Below the pieces are notes generated by a model that was not told where the DNA came from, made no database searches, and saw only the letters and a list, made by a program, of their open reading frames with translations. From Nocardioides alkalitolerans (lineage in GTDB: Bacteria; Actinomycetota; Actinomycetes; Propionibacteriales; Nocardioidaceae): a DNA stretch of 64,000 nt. Within the stretch, counting starts at the first letter, position 1. Each line of letters opens with the position of its first letter. Location: NCBI GenBank assembly GCA_038184435.1, contig CP116227.1:2447501-2511500 (forward strand). The letters run 5' to 3'. Below are positions 31,916-41,169 of this stretch, piece by piece. Position numbers and translations under genes: made by a program.

Positions 31916-33303
31916 GGCGCGGGCTCGCGACCCGGGCCGTCGGCGTCGCGCTCGGCGCGGCCCTGGCCGCCGGCGCGCTCACCGGCTGCGGCATCCTCGA
32001 CGACGGGATCTACGAGGCCCCCCTGCCCGGCGGTGCCGACGTGGGCGACGACCCCGTCACCCTCACCGTCGAGTTCACCGACGTGCTCGACCTCGTGCCG
32101 CAGTCGGCCGTCAAGGTGGACGAGGTCGCCGTCGGCCGGGTCACCGCGGTCCGGCTCGCGGACGACGGTCTCGGCGCCGAGGTCGACCTGCTCGTCAACG
32201 GCGACGTCCCGCTGCCTGTCGGCACGACCGCGCGGCTCCAGCAGACGTCGCTGCTCGGCGAGAAGTACGTCGCGCTCGTGCGCCCGGCGGGTTCCTCGGG
32301 CACCTCGGGTCCCGCGGGCGCGTCGGGTGACCGGCTCGTCTCCGGCGACCGGATCGAGCGGGCCGACAGCGACGAGGCCGCGCAGGTCGAGCAGGTGCTC
32401 GGTGCGCTGTCGATGGTGCTGAACGGCGGTGGCATCGCCCAGTTCCAGGAGATCTCCACCGAGCTGCAGGCCATCTCGGGCGACGACCCCGATCGCGTGC
32501 GCACCTTCATCCAGCAGCTGAGCGGCTTCGTCACCCAGCTCGACGCCCGCAAGGAATCGATCACCGCGGCGATCGACTCGCTCGCCGACCTGTCGGCGAC
32601 CCTCGAGGCGGACCAGGAGCGCATCACCACCGCCCTCGACGGTCTCCACCCCGGCCTCGCCGCGCTGGAGGAGCAGCGACCGCAGCTCGTCGCGATGCTG
32701 GAGGCGCTCGACAGCCTCTCCGACGTCGCGGTCGACACCCTCGACGCCGCGCAGGAGGACATCGTCGCCGACCTCCAGACCCTCGCGCCCGTCCTCGAGC
32801 AGCTGGCCGCCGCCGGCCAGGACCTCCCGGACGCGCTGGGCCTCCTGCTCACCTACCCGTTCCCCGACGCGGTGACGGGGGCGATCCGGGGCGACTACCT
32901 CAACGTCTTCGTCACGACCGCCTTCGCGAGCGTGCCCGAGGACTGCGCCGCGATGGGCTGCGCCTGGCTGCAGCCGTCGCTGGAGCCGCCGGCAGCGGGG
33001 GGCAGCGCCGCGCGGGGCGCCTACCTGCTGCCCCCGACGAGCTCGGCCACGCCCGGCCTGCCGTCGCCGACCGTCACCGTGCCGACGTCGGACGCCACGA
33101 CCGCTCCGCCGTCGACCCCGCCGTCGGCGTCCCCGTCCGCGTCCCCGTCCGCGTCTCCCTCGGCTCCCCCGACCGGGCCCACGGGCTCGCCGACGGCGCC
33201 CGCGACGACCGGGCCCAGCGGCGTACCCACGTCGCCGGACCGCGAGCCGACGGGCAGTCCGGCGCCGACGACCGCCCCCACGACGCCGAGGAGCGAGCCG
33301 TGA
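31912..33303 (+). CDS. mceE: MCE family lipoprotein (MceE/LprK position)
   Basis: 463 residues. Lipoprotein signal with lipobox LTGC (near residue 25), the hallmark of the fifth Mce subunit. MCE domain (LVPQSAVKVDEVAVGRV...TSLLGEKYVALV) carries a Gly/Ser insertion (SSGTSGPAGASG). Long helical region. The last 95 or so residues are a Pro/Ser/Thr-rich tail with repeated PSAS units, so a flexible, probably wall-spanning extension; such tails occur in some actinobacterial MceE proteins. Confidence 0.93.
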   Translation: MRRGLATRAVGVALGAALAAGALTGCGILDDGIYEAPLPGGADVGDDPVTLTVEFTDVLDLVPQSAVKVDEVAVGRVTAVRLADDGLGAEVDLLVNGDVPLPVGTTARLQQTSLLGEKYVALVRPAGSSGTSGPAGASGDRLVSGDRIERADSDEAAQVEQVLGALSMVLNGGGIAQFQEISTELQAISGDDPDRVRTFIQQLSGFVTQLDARKESITAAIDSLADLSATLEADQERITTALDGLHPGLAALEEQRPQLVAMLEALDSLSDVAVDTLDAAQEDIVADLQTLAPVLEQLAAAGQDLPDALGLLLTYPFPDAVTGAIRGDYLNVFVTTAFASVPEDCAAMGCAWLQPSLEPPAAGGSAARGAYLLPPTSSATPGLPSPTVTVPTSDATTAPPSTPPSASPSASPSASPSAPPTGPTGSPTAPATTGPSGVPTSPDREPTGSPAPTTAPTTPRSEP

Positions 33304-34532
33304 TCACCACCGCCGTGAAGGTCAAGGTCGCCGCCTTCCTCGTGCTGGGGCTGCTGGCGACGGGCTACCTGCTGCGCACCTACGTCGGGATCGACCCGTT
33401 CCGCGACGACACGCGGGTGACGATCGAGCTCGGCGACGCCTCCGGCCTCTTCGAGGGCAGCGAGGTGACCTACCGGGGCGTGTCGATCGGGACGGTCGAC
33501 GCGCTCGAGGTGACGGACACGGGCACCGACGTGCGGATCGTGCTCGACGCCGACGCGCCCCCCGTGCCCGCGGACGTCGCCGTCACGGTGGCGAACCGGT
33601 CGGCGATCGGCGAGCAGTACCTCGACCTGGTGCCGCGCGAGGCCGGCGGCAGCGGGGACGGCGCGGACGGTGACCACACCGTGCTGGCCGACGGGGACCG
33701 CGTGGTCGCGGCCGACGCGACGGTGCCGCCGGCGTTCGACGCGGTCCTCCGCTCGGGCCGCGACTTCGTCGCCTCGGTGCCGGAGGACGCGCTGCGGACC
33801 GTCGTCGACGAGACCTACCTCGCGGCCCGCGGGGTCTCCCCCGACGTCGCACAGCTCGTGCAGACGTCGCTGGAGTGGGCCCGCACCGCCGACGCCAACT
33901 TCCTCGTCACCACGCGGCTCATCGAGAGCTCGGCGACCGTGCTGGACCGCCAGGTCGCCTCGGCCGACGCGATCCGCTCGTTCAGCGGCGACCTCGAGCT
34001 GCTCGCCGCCACCCTGGCCGACTCCGACGGCGACCTGCGCGCCCTCATCGGCGCGACCCCGCAGGCCGCCCTGCAGCTGCGCGACCTCGTCGCCGAGGTC
34101 GGCCGCCCGCTCGGCCTGCTGCTCACCAACCTGGTGACGCCGGCCCAGGTGTTCGGCGTCAACAGCGCCGGCGTGGAGGACCTGATGATCCGCCTGCCCG
34201 ACGCCGTGAGCGCCGGTTGGGCCGTCACGAGCACCGGCAGCCTGAACCTGTCGCTCGTGCCCAACTTCGCGAACCCGCTGCCCTGCACGACGGGGTACGA
34301 GGGCACGCCCCGACGCGCCGGCGACGCCACCGGGGGCGGCGCGTTCGACACCGACGCCGGCTGCACGCTGACCAGCGGCCCGTCGAACGTGCGCGGACCC
34401 GGCGCCGTGCCCAGCAACCTCGACGACCTGGCCGTGCCGGTGGACCCCGGTACGGCGCGCCCCACCGGAGGCGCACCCGTCGTGATCCGCGACGCCACCA
34501 GCCTGGAGGACCTCATGGGAGGAATCGGATGA
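33300..34532 (+). CDS. mceF: MCE family protein (MceF position)
   Basis: 410 residues, GTG start overlapping the mceE stop. N-terminal helix, MCE domain (GLFEGSEVTYRGVSIGTV...SAIGEQYLDLVP), helical region, and a C-terminal part with two cysteines (LPCTTGYEGTP, DAGCTLT), as in MceF proteins. Last of the six MCE subunits. Confidence 0.93.
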   Translation: MITTAVKVKVAAFLVLGLLATGYLLRTYVGIDPFRDDTRVTIELGDASGLFEGSEVTYRGVSIGTVDALEVTDTGTDVRIVLDADAPPVPADVAVTVANRSAIGEQYLDLVPREAGGSGDGADGDHTVLADGDRVVAADATVPPAFDAVLRSGRDFVASVPEDALRTVVDETYLAARGVSPDVAQLVQTSLEWARTADANFLVTTRLIESSATVLDRQVASADAIRSFSGDLELLAATLADSDGDLRALIGATPQAALQLRDLVAEVGRPLGLLLTNLVTPAQVFGVNSAGVEDLMIRLPDAVSAGWAVTSTGSLNLSLVPNFANPLPCTTGYEGTPRRAGDATGGGAFDTDAGCTLTSGPSNVRGPGAVPSNLDDLAVPVDPGTARPTGGAPVVIRDATSLEDLMGGIG

Positions 34533-35158
34533 CGCTCGACACGCGCACGGAGCAGGAGGCCGAGCCGGGGTCGGTCCCGGAGTCGGACTCGGAGTCAGAT
34601 TCGGGGGCGGCTGCGGGTTCCGCCTCTCCCGGGGACGCGGCGCGGACGCGGCAGCAGCGGCTCCGCGCCGGCCTCCCCTGGCTGGTGCTGGTCGTGGCCG
34701 TGGTGGTCGCCGCCCTCGGCGGCCGTTCGTGGTGGCTGGCCGAGCACGACGACGGGCTGCACCGCGCGGCCGAGCGGGACGCCGTGCTCGTCGCGGCCCG
34801 CACCCACGTCGCGACGCTGACCACCATGGACAGCCGCGACGTGGCCGGCGGCCTCGAGGCGTGGGGCGCGGCGACCACCGGCATGCTCCACGACCAGATG
34901 ACGGACGTCGACGACGGCAGCCGCGGCATGCTCGGCGAGCTCGGGACGACGTCGGTGGGCCGCGTCGTCGACGCGGCGGTACTGGACCTGGACGGCGCGA
35001 CGGCGACCGTGCTCGTCTCGGTCGAGGTGACCGTCACCGAGAACGACGACGCCGGCGCGGAGCCCACCGTCAAGCGCAACCGCTTCGCCGCCGACCTCCG
35101 CGAGGTGGACGGCGCCTGGCTGCTGGAGAACCTCCAGCAGGTGGCGGTGACGCTGTGA
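34529..35158 (+). CDS. Mce-associated membrane protein 1
   Basis: 209 residues. Acidic, Ser/Glu/Asp-rich cytoplasmic N-terminus (about 45 residues), one membrane helix (LPWLVLVVAVVVAALGG), and an extracytoplasmic NTF2-like domain with VKRNRFAADLREVDGAWLLENLQQV, typical of Mam/Mce-associated proteins that stabilise Mce complexes. GGGAGGA lies before the ATG. ATGA overlap with mceF. Confidence 0.88.
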   Translation: MTLDTRTEQEAEPGSVPESDSESDSGAAAGSASPGDAARTRQQRLRAGLPWLVLVVAVVVAALGGRSWWLAEHDDGLHRAAERDAVLVAARTHVATLTTMDSRDVAGGLEAWGAATTGMLHDQMTDVDDGSRGMLGELGTTSVGRVVDAAVLDLDGATATVLVSVEVTVTENDDAGAEPTVKRNRFAADLREVDGAWLLENLQQVAVTL

Positions 35159-35676
35159 GCGCGGCGACCATCGGGCGACGCGTCGCCCTGCTCGGGCCGT
35201 GGGTGGCGGCGGCGCTGCTCGTCGCGTTCGGCGTCTACGCCTTCACGCAGGCCGACGGCCTCCGCTCGACGCCGGCCGCCGAGAACCACGCCCTCGTCGA
35301 CGCCACCGGTACGGCGGAGGTGCAGGCCGCGGCGACCCAGACGCTGACGCGGGTGCTCAGCTACGACCACGCAGCGCCCGAGGCCACCACGGCAGCCGCC
35401 GACGAGCTGCTCCGCGGCGCGGCGCGCGAGGAGTTCGACGTGCTCTACTCCGGGCTCGCCGAGCAGGCACCCGGCCAGGAGCTCGTGCTGACCGCCCGGG
35501 TGTCGTCGGTCGCGGTGCAGGAGCTCACCGAGGGGACAGCCCAGGTGCTCGTGTTCCTCGACCAGACCAGCCAGCGGGCGGGCGACGCCGAGACGACCGT
35601 CTCGGCAGCGCAGCTCTCGGTGGGGCTGGAGCGTGACGGCTCCGGCTGGACCGTCACGGAGCTCACGCCGCTCTGA
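35155..35676 (+). CDS. Mce-associated membrane protein 2
   Basis: 173 residues. N-terminal membrane helix (LLGPWVAAALLVAFGVYAF) and an extracytoplasmic domain of the same Mce-associated type (FDVLYSGLAEQA, VLVFLDQTSQRAG, DGSGWTVTELTPL). The GTG start overlaps the preceding stop. Last gene of the ten-gene mce operon (24853-35676). Confidence 0.88.
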   Translation: MSAATIGRRVALLGPWVAAALLVAFGVYAFTQADGLRSTPAAENHALVDATGTAEVQAAATQTLTRVLSYDHAAPEATTAAADELLRGAAREEFDVLYSGLAEQAPGQELVLTARVSSVAVQELTEGTAQVLVFLDQTSQRAGDAETTVSAAQLSVGLERDGSGWTVTELTPL

Positions 35677-35718
35677 GCGGCGGGGCAACCCGTGACCCTG
35701 ACCCGCGCGGGGGGCGGG

Positions 35719-36333
35719 TCAGGCGAGCGCGCCGGCCAGCTCGAGGTGGCCGGCGTGCTCGAGCTGCTCCGACATGAGCAGCACGCGCTCGACCTCGGGC
35801 CCGGCGTCGGCGCGACCGGGCTCGGTGCGCCCCGCGGCGACGACGCGGGCGAACGCGGCGGCGCGGAGCAGCACGTCGGCGAACTCCCGCTCGACGATGC
35901 CGCGCAGCACGTCGTCGATCATCCGGCGCAGCTCGTCGGGACCCGGCGGCTCGGCGACCCCCGCCACCACGCGGGCGACCGGGGCCAGACGGCGTCCCGC
36001 CTCGAACTGGCGCGCCGCCTCGTGCGGGTCGGCGTGCACCCAGGCACGCAGCACGTAGAGCCGCCACAGGCACCCCGACAACGTGTCGGCCGGGGCGCCC
36101 GACCACAGCTCGGCGAGCGTCTCGAGCCCCTCGGTCTCCGCCAGTCCCACGACGCGCTCCGCGAGCGCTCCGGTCTCCCCCTCCGCCTCGCGCGGCCCCC
36201 GCACGAGGGCCGTCGCGGCCCGCTCGGCGGCGGCGCCGAGCTGCGCGGGATCGACGCCCCCGGTGCGGGCCTCGAAGAAGGCGGACCCGGGACGCGTCGG
36301 ACGGTGGTGACGAGGCGTGGTCGATTCAGGCAT
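35719..36333 (-). CDS. Conserved-looking protein of unknown function
   Basis: 204 residues, soluble, strongly helical, Ala/Arg/Glu-rich, with no cofactor or catalytic motif I recognise. The C-terminal half reads like a helical-repeat or carrier-type protein (MIDDVLRGIVEREFADVLLRAAAFARVV). ATG at 36333 is used: a TAACCT lies 8 nt upstream and no Shine-Dalgarno is present, suggesting a leaderless transcript. Convergent with the mce operon, 42 bp apart; repeat element B lies upstream. Confidence 0.65.
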   Translation of the reverse strand: MPESTTPRHHRPTRPGSAFFEARTGGVDPAQLGAAAERAATALVRGPREAEGETGALAERVVGLAETEGLETLAELWSGAPADTLSGCLWRLYVLRAWVHADPHEAARQFEAGRRLAPVARVVAGVAEPPGPDELRRMIDDVLRGIVEREFADVLLRAAAFARVVAAGRTEPGRADAGPEVERVLLMSEQLEHAGHLELAGALA

Positions 36334-36341
36334 CGCCGTCG

Positions 36342-36347
36342 AGGTTA
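36342..36347 (-). promoter_or_regulatory. Putative -10 (TAACCT) of a leaderless transcript
   Basis: On the minus strand TAACCT, 8 nt before the ATG at 36333; no Shine-Dalgarno. Confidence 0.4.
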
Positions 36348-36370
36348 CGCCCCCGGCCCGAGGGGATCGT

Positions 36371-36785
36371 GCGTCGAGCTTGCTCGTACGTCGCCGGCGT
36401 GGACGTCGAGTTGTCATGTACGGCGCGGCGAACGCGTCGAGATGGGTCGAACGGCGCGGCGGACGAGGCCGGGAAGAAAAACGCGGACACGCTCCCGGAC
36501 GGGACGAAGGAAAGGCGGACCCCTGGTCCCGACACGCCGAGGCCCGAGCCTGCGCGGTCCGCGTTTTCCTCCCCGACGCGGGCGGCCGGCGCACTTTCCT
36601 CCGCCCGGGCGGGAGCCCGGCGAGCACGGAGCTCCCGGCGTGGGCTCGGCCGCGCCGTACCGCTGACCGGTGCGCAACTGCCAACTCGGCGCGTACGCCG
36701 CGGCGTACGTGACAACTCGACGCACCAGCCGCGCCGTACGTGACAACTCGACGCGAACGCCGCGCCGTACAACCCAACTCGACGC
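36371..36785. repeat. Composite repeat element B
   Basis: Fills the 460-bp gap between hrpA and the small unknown gene. Left units carry GTCGAG at 36373, 36405 and 36436 (31-32 bp apart). Right units are in reverse complement, with CAACTCG at 36682, 36713, 36744 and 36775 (exactly 31 bp). The core at 36471-36572 and a GCGCACTTTCC box (36589-36599, also in element C) lie between. The sequence around 36695-36720 (GTACGCCGCGGCGTAC) is itself palindromic. The right end is 8 bp from the hrpA stop. Same family and layout as element A. Confidence 0.85.
36471..36572. repeat. Core of repeat element B
   Basis: Left arm GAAGAAAAACGCGGAC (36473-36488), second degenerate arm ending GGCGGACC (about 36508-36521), box CGACACGCCGA (36530-36540), right arm GTCCGCGTTTTCCTC (36557-36571). 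Confidence 0.8.
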
Positions 36786-36793
36786 AGCAGACC

Positions 36794-39700
36794 TCAGCCC
36801 GCGAGCGCCTTGCGGATGCGGGCGTCGCTGACGGCGACGGCGGTGCCGAGCTGCTGCGCCCAGAGGGAGACGCGGTACTCCTCGAGCAGCCACCGCACCG
36901 TCCGCAGCGCGGCGCCGGGCGGGCGGCCAGGCGGGAGCGCCGCGACCTGGTGGGCCCACGAGCCCTGCAGGTCGACGATCTGGCCCATGAGCTGACGGTC
37001 CTTCTGCACCGCGGGCACCCCGCCGGTGACGAGCCGCTGGTGCCGTTCCTCCATCGCCCGCAGGTAGGTCGGGTAGCGCCGCAGCTGCGCCGGCCCCGCC
37101 TCCGCCACGAACCCGACGTGCACGAGCCCGGCGAGCTGCTCCTTGAGGTCGGTGAGCGCGTCGAGCAGGTGGATCTCGGCGCGGCCGGTCAGCCGCTTGT
37201 CCACCGCCCGGTGCGCGGCCAGCGCCCGCACGACGTCGGCGACGACGCCCCGCACCCGCGCCTCGAGGTCGCCTCGGACCACCCCGAGCAGGGCCGCGAA
37301 GGCCCGCTCGTCCCGCACCGCCGGGCGCGCGTCGACGGCCTCGGTCACCACCGCGGTGCGGCAGTCCTCGAGCAGGTCGGGGATGGAGGGGTACGGCGAG
37401 CCCACCAGCCCCAGCTTGTCCGTCGTGCTCAACGAGTCCGCCACCCGCTTGAGCAGGCCCGGCTGCTCGGCCGCGAGCGCCAGCAGGAGCAGGCGCCGCA
37501 CGCCGAGCCGGTGCCGCGCCTCCTGCTCGTCCTTCGAGCCGACGACCCGCAGCGCGACGCTCGCGCCCTCGTCGTCGAGCGTCGGGAAGCCCCGCACCTC
37601 GTGTCCCGCCCGCTGCTGCGTGAACGACGGCTCGATCGACCCGAAGACCCAGGTCGTCGCGCCCGTCACCGTCTGCCCGGCGTCGGCGGCGACGTCGGCG
37701 ATCGCCTGCTCCAACGACGGTCGCAGCGGCTCGGCCAGCGTCACCAGGTCCTTGCCGCGCGCCACCTCCCCGCCGTCGGGGTCGACGACGCGGAACGTCG
37801 GGCGCAGGTGCGGCGCCACCTTCGACCAGTCCCACGCGTCCCGCGGCACGATCGCACCCGAGGCGTGCCGGGCGTACCGCTCCAGCGCGTCCAGCAGCGG
37901 CTCCTCCCCCGGCGGCGTCTCCGCCAGGAAGCGCCGCGCGTGGTCGGGCGCCGGCACGAGCGACGTGCGCAGGTGCTTGGGCAGCGACCGGATGAGCGCG
38001 GTCACGAGCTCCTCGCGCAACCCGGGCACGTTCCACGAGAAGTCCCCGGGCTCGAGCTGGTTGAGCGACGCGAGCGGTACGTCGATGGTGAGGCCGTCGT
38101 CGGCGGCCCCGGGCTCGAAGTGGTAGCTGATGGGGAAGGTCAGGTGCCCGCCGCCCGCGCCGGTGGCGCGCCACTCCTCCGGGTAGTCGTGGGCCTGGAT
38201 CTCGGCCGCCGTGTCGTGGGTGAGCATCGACGGGTCGAAGACGAGGAGGTCGGGCCGCTTCTGGCGCTCGCGCTTCCACCACTGGTCGAAGTGCGCGGCG
38301 CTGACGACGCTCGCCGGCACGCGCGCGTCGTAGAAGTCGAAGAGGGTGTGCTCGTCGACCACGATGTCGCGGCGGCGCGCCCGGTGCTCGAGCGCCTCCG
38401 CCTCCTCGAGCAGCCGCTGGTTCTCGGCGAGGAAGCGGTGCCGGCCGGTCTCGGCGGCGCCCCACTCCCCGTGCACGAGGGCGTGGCGGAGGAACAGCTC
38501 GCGGGCGAGCTCGGGGTCGACCCGACCGAGCTGCACGGTGCGGTCGGCGGCCAGGGGCACGCCGTACAGGGTCACGCGCTCGTTCGCGACCGCACTGCCG
38601 CGCTTCTTCGACCAGCGCGGCTCGGCGTAGGTGCGCTTCACGAGGTGCGCGCCGAGGCGCTCGGCCCACAACGGGTCGATGCCGGCGACCTGACGCGCCC
38701 ACAGCCGACCGGTCTCGACGAGCTCGGCGGCCATGACGAACTGCGGGTTGCGGCCCTTGAGCACGCTGCCGGGGAAGATGGCGAAACGGGTGGAGCGGGC
38801 GCCCAGGTACTCCCGCGCGCCCGGGCGGCGCCCCTTCGTCCGCGACGCCTCCTTGTCGCGCTCCTCGAGCAGACCGATCTGCGAGAGCAGGCCCGACAGC
38901 AGCGCCTGGTGGATGCCGTCGGCGTCGGGCTGGTCGGCGGGCTGGCCGATCTCGACGCCCATCTCCTTGCAGACCTGGCGCAGCTGGGACTCGAAGTCCT
39001 GCCACTCCCGCACCCGCACGTAGTTGAGGAACTCCGCCTTGCACATCCGCCGGAAGGCGCTGCCGGAGAGGTCGCGCTGCTGCTCCTTCAGGTGGCGCCA
39101 CAGCTGCAGCCAGGTGAGGAAGTCGCCCGACTCGTGCTTGAACCGGGCGTGGGCCTGGTCGGCCTGCGCCTGCTGCTCGGCGGGACGCTCGCGGGGGTCC
39201 TGCAGGCTGAGCGCGGCGGCGATGACGATGACCTCACGCACGCAGCCGCGCTGCTCGGCCTCGAGGATCATCCGCGCGAGCCGCGGGTCGATCGGCAGCC
39301 GCGCCAACCGACGGCCGACGTCGGTGAGGCGACCGTCCCCGAGGGCGCCGAGCTCCTCCAGAAGCTGCGTGCCGGCGGTGATGTTGCGCTTGTCCGGCGG
39401 CTCCACGAACGGGAAGCGCCCGATGTCGCCGAGCCCGAGGCTGGTCATCTGCAGGATGACGCTCGCCAGGTTGGTGCGGAGGATCTCGGGGTCGGTGAAC
39501 TCGGGGCGGCTCTCGAAGTCCTCCTCGGAGTAGAGCCGGATCGCGATGCCCTCCGCGACGCGGCCGCACCGGCCGGAGCGCTGGTTGGCGCTCGCCTGGC
39601 TGATGGGCTCGATGGGGAGGCGCTGCACCTTGGTGCGGGCCGAGTAGCGCGAGATGCGGGCGACGCCGGAGTCGACGACGTACCGGATGCCCGGCACCGT

Positions 39701-40666
39701 CAGCGAGGTCTCCGCGACGTTGGTCGCCAGCACGATGCGGCGCCGCGAGCCGGTCGGCTTGAAGACGCGGTGCTGCTCCGCGGCGGAGAGGCGGGAGTAG
39801 AGCGGCAGCACGTCGATGCCCCGCGGCCCCTGCACCTTCGCCAGGTCGCCGAGGGCCTCCGCGGTGTCGCGGATCTCGCGCTCGCCGGGCAGGAAGACGA
39901 GCACGTCGCCGGGTCCCTCGCCCGAGAGCTCCTTCACCGCGTCGACGATCGCCTCGGTCTGGTCGCGCACGACGGCCTCGCCGTCCTCGTCCTCCTCGGG
40001 CAGCTCGATGAGGGGGCGGTAGCGCACCTCCACCGGGAACGTGCGGCCCGAGACCTCGATGATCGGCGCGGGCTTCCCGTGGCGGTCGGCGAAGTGCGCC
40101 GCGAACCGCTCCGGGTCGATCGTCGCCGAGGTGATGACGAGCTTCAGGTCGGGCCGCCGCGGCAGGAGCCGGCGCAGGTAGCCGAGCAGGAAGTCGATGT
40201 TGAGACTCCGCTCGTGGGCCTCGTCGATGATGATCGTGTCGTAGCGGCGCAGGTCGCGGTCGCGCTGGAGCTCGGCGAGCAGGATGCCGTCCGTCATCAG
40301 CTTCACCCGGCTGCTGCGGGACGTCTTGTCCGTGAACCGCACCTGGTAGCCGACGAGGTCGCCCAGCTCGGTCGCGGTCTCCTCGGCGATGCGCTCCGCG
40401 ACGGAGCGGGCGGCGATCCGGCGGGGCTGGGTGTGGCCGATGAGGCCGCCGCGGCGACGTACCTTGCCGTCCCGCCCCGTGTGCTCGGTGACCTGGCCGC
40501 GGCCCAGCTCGAGGCAGATCTTCGGCAGCTGGGTGGTCTTCCCCGACCCGGTCTCGCCGGCGACGATGACGACCTGGTGGTCGCGGATGGCGGCCGCGAT
40601 GTCGTCGCGGCGGGCCGAGACCGGCAGCTGGGGTGGGTAGTCGATGCGCACAGCGCCGACCATCAT
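36794..40666 (-). CDS. hrpA: ATP-dependent RNA helicase HrpA
   Basis: 1290 residues, the usual HrpA length. DEAH-box helicase: Walker A GETGSGKT (37-44), DEAH in IIIDEAHERSLN, SAT in VITSATID, QRSGRCGR in the second RecA-like domain, then helicase-associated domains and the long C-terminal DUF3418 region of HrpA. HrpA unwinds RNA and resolves stalled ribosomes or mRNA structure in other bacteria. Two adjacent ATGs (40666 and 40663) are equally possible. The stop abuts repeat element B. Confidence 0.95.
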   Translation of the reverse strand: MMVGAVRIDYPPQLPVSARRDDIAAAIRDHQVVIVAGETGSGKTTQLPKICLELGRGQVTEHTGRDGKVRRRGGLIGHTQPRRIAARSVAERIAEETATELGDLVGYQVRFTDKTSRSSRVKLMTDGILLAELQRDRDLRRYDTIIIDEAHERSLNIDFLLGYLRRLLPRRPDLKLVITSATIDPERFAAHFADRHGKPAPIIEVSGRTFPVEVRYRPLIELPEEDEDGEAVVRDQTEAIVDAVKELSGEGPGDVLVFLPGEREIRDTAEALGDLAKVQGPRGIDVLPLYSRLSAAEQHRVFKPTGSRRRIVLATNVAETSLTVPGIRYVVDSGVARISRYSARTKVQRLPIEPISQASANQRSGRCGRVAEGIAIRLYSEEDFESRPEFTDPEILRTNLASVILQMTSLGLGDIGRFPFVEPPDKRNITAGTQLLEELGALGDGRLTDVGRRLARLPIDPRLARMILEAEQRGCVREVIVIAAALSLQDPRERPAEQQAQADQAHARFKHESGDFLTWLQLWRHLKEQQRDLSGSAFRRMCKAEFLNYVRVREWQDFESQLRQVCKEMGVEIGQPADQPDADGIHQALLSGLLSQIGLLEERDKEASRTKGRRPGAREYLGARSTRFAIFPGSVLKGRNPQFVMAAELVETGRLWARQVAGIDPLWAERLGAHLVKRTYAEPRWSKKRGSAVANERVTLYGVPLAADRTVQLGRVDPELARELFLRHALVHGEWGAAETGRHRFLAENQRLLEEAEALEHRARRRDIVVDEHTLFDFYDARVPASVVSAAHFDQWWKRERQKRPDLLVFDPSMLTHDTAAEIQAHDYPEEWRATGAGGGHLTFPISYHFEPGAADDGLTIDVPLASLNQLEPGDFSWNVPGLREELVTALIRSLPKHLRTSLVPAPDHARRFLAETPPGEEPLLDALERYARHASGAIVPRDAWDWSKVAPHLRPTFRVVDPDGGEVARGKDLVTLAEPLRPSLEQAIADVAADAGQTVTGATTWVFGSIEPSFTQQRAGHEVRGFPTLDDEGASVALRVVGSKDEQEARHRLGVRRLLLLALAAEQPGLLKRVADSLSTTDKLGLVGSPYPSIPDLLEDCRTAVVTEAVDARPAVRDERAFAALLGVVRGDLEARVRGVVADVVRALAAHRAVDKRLTGRAEIHLLDALTDLKEQLAGLVHVGFVAEAGPAQLRRYPTYLRAMEERHQRLVTGGVPAVQKDRQLMGQIVDLQGSWAHQVAALPPGRPPGAALRTVRWLLEEYRVSLWAQQLGTAVAVSDARIRKALAG

Positions 40667-40696
40667 CCCCCAGGGCCCCAGGCCGCCGCGAACCGA

Positions 40697-41050
40697 TTAG
40701 CCGGGCGGACCCGGCACCTGCCCCTGCTGTCCCTGACCCGGCTGGACCTGACCCGGCGCGAACCCGCCGCCCGGACCGCCCGCCCCGCCGAACCCGCCCG
40801 GCCCGCCGTCGTCCGCCGCGGACCCGCTGCTGAGGGCACCGACCGCCAGCGCTCCGCCGGCGCCCAGCACGACGGAGGCCAGGGCGACGCCGGCGGTGGC
40901 GACCAGGCCCAGCCGGCGGGGGGCCCGGTCCGCGGGGGGCGCGACCGTGTGGGGCACCGGCGGCAGGGGCGGGTACGGCGGGGGCTGCGGGCCCGGCGGG
41001 GGCGGGGTGGCGGCGTACGGGGGCGGGGCGGTGCGGTGCTCGTCGTCCAT
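40697..41050 (-). CDS. Small Pro/Gly-rich single-pass membrane protein
   Basis: 117 residues: a Pro/Tyr-rich cytoplasmic N-terminus (about 45 residues), one membrane helix (GLVATAGVALASVVLGAGGALAVGAL) and a Gly/Pro/Gln-rich outer tail (GGFGGAGGPGGGF). Low complexity makes function unreadable. The ATG at 41050 is the most likely start; a GTG 24 codons earlier would intrude into the response-regulator promoter. Divergent from the two-component pair, so it may be a target or accessory sensor. Confidence 0.5.
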   Translation of the reverse strand: MDDEHRTAPPPYAATPPPPGPQPPPYPPLPPVPHTVAPPADRAPRRLGLVATAGVALASVVLGAGGALAVGALSSGSAADDGGPGGFGGAGGPGGGFAPGQVQPGQGQQGQVPGPPG

Positions 41051-41169
41051 GGCGACGACGGTGCGGACGGCGGCTGTGCCGCGGCTGTGCGTGCGCGCAG
41101 GGGGAACTGTGGAACCGTCCACAGGCGACGCACAGCGAACTCACACGTTCGTCCGGCAGGCTTCCGTGC

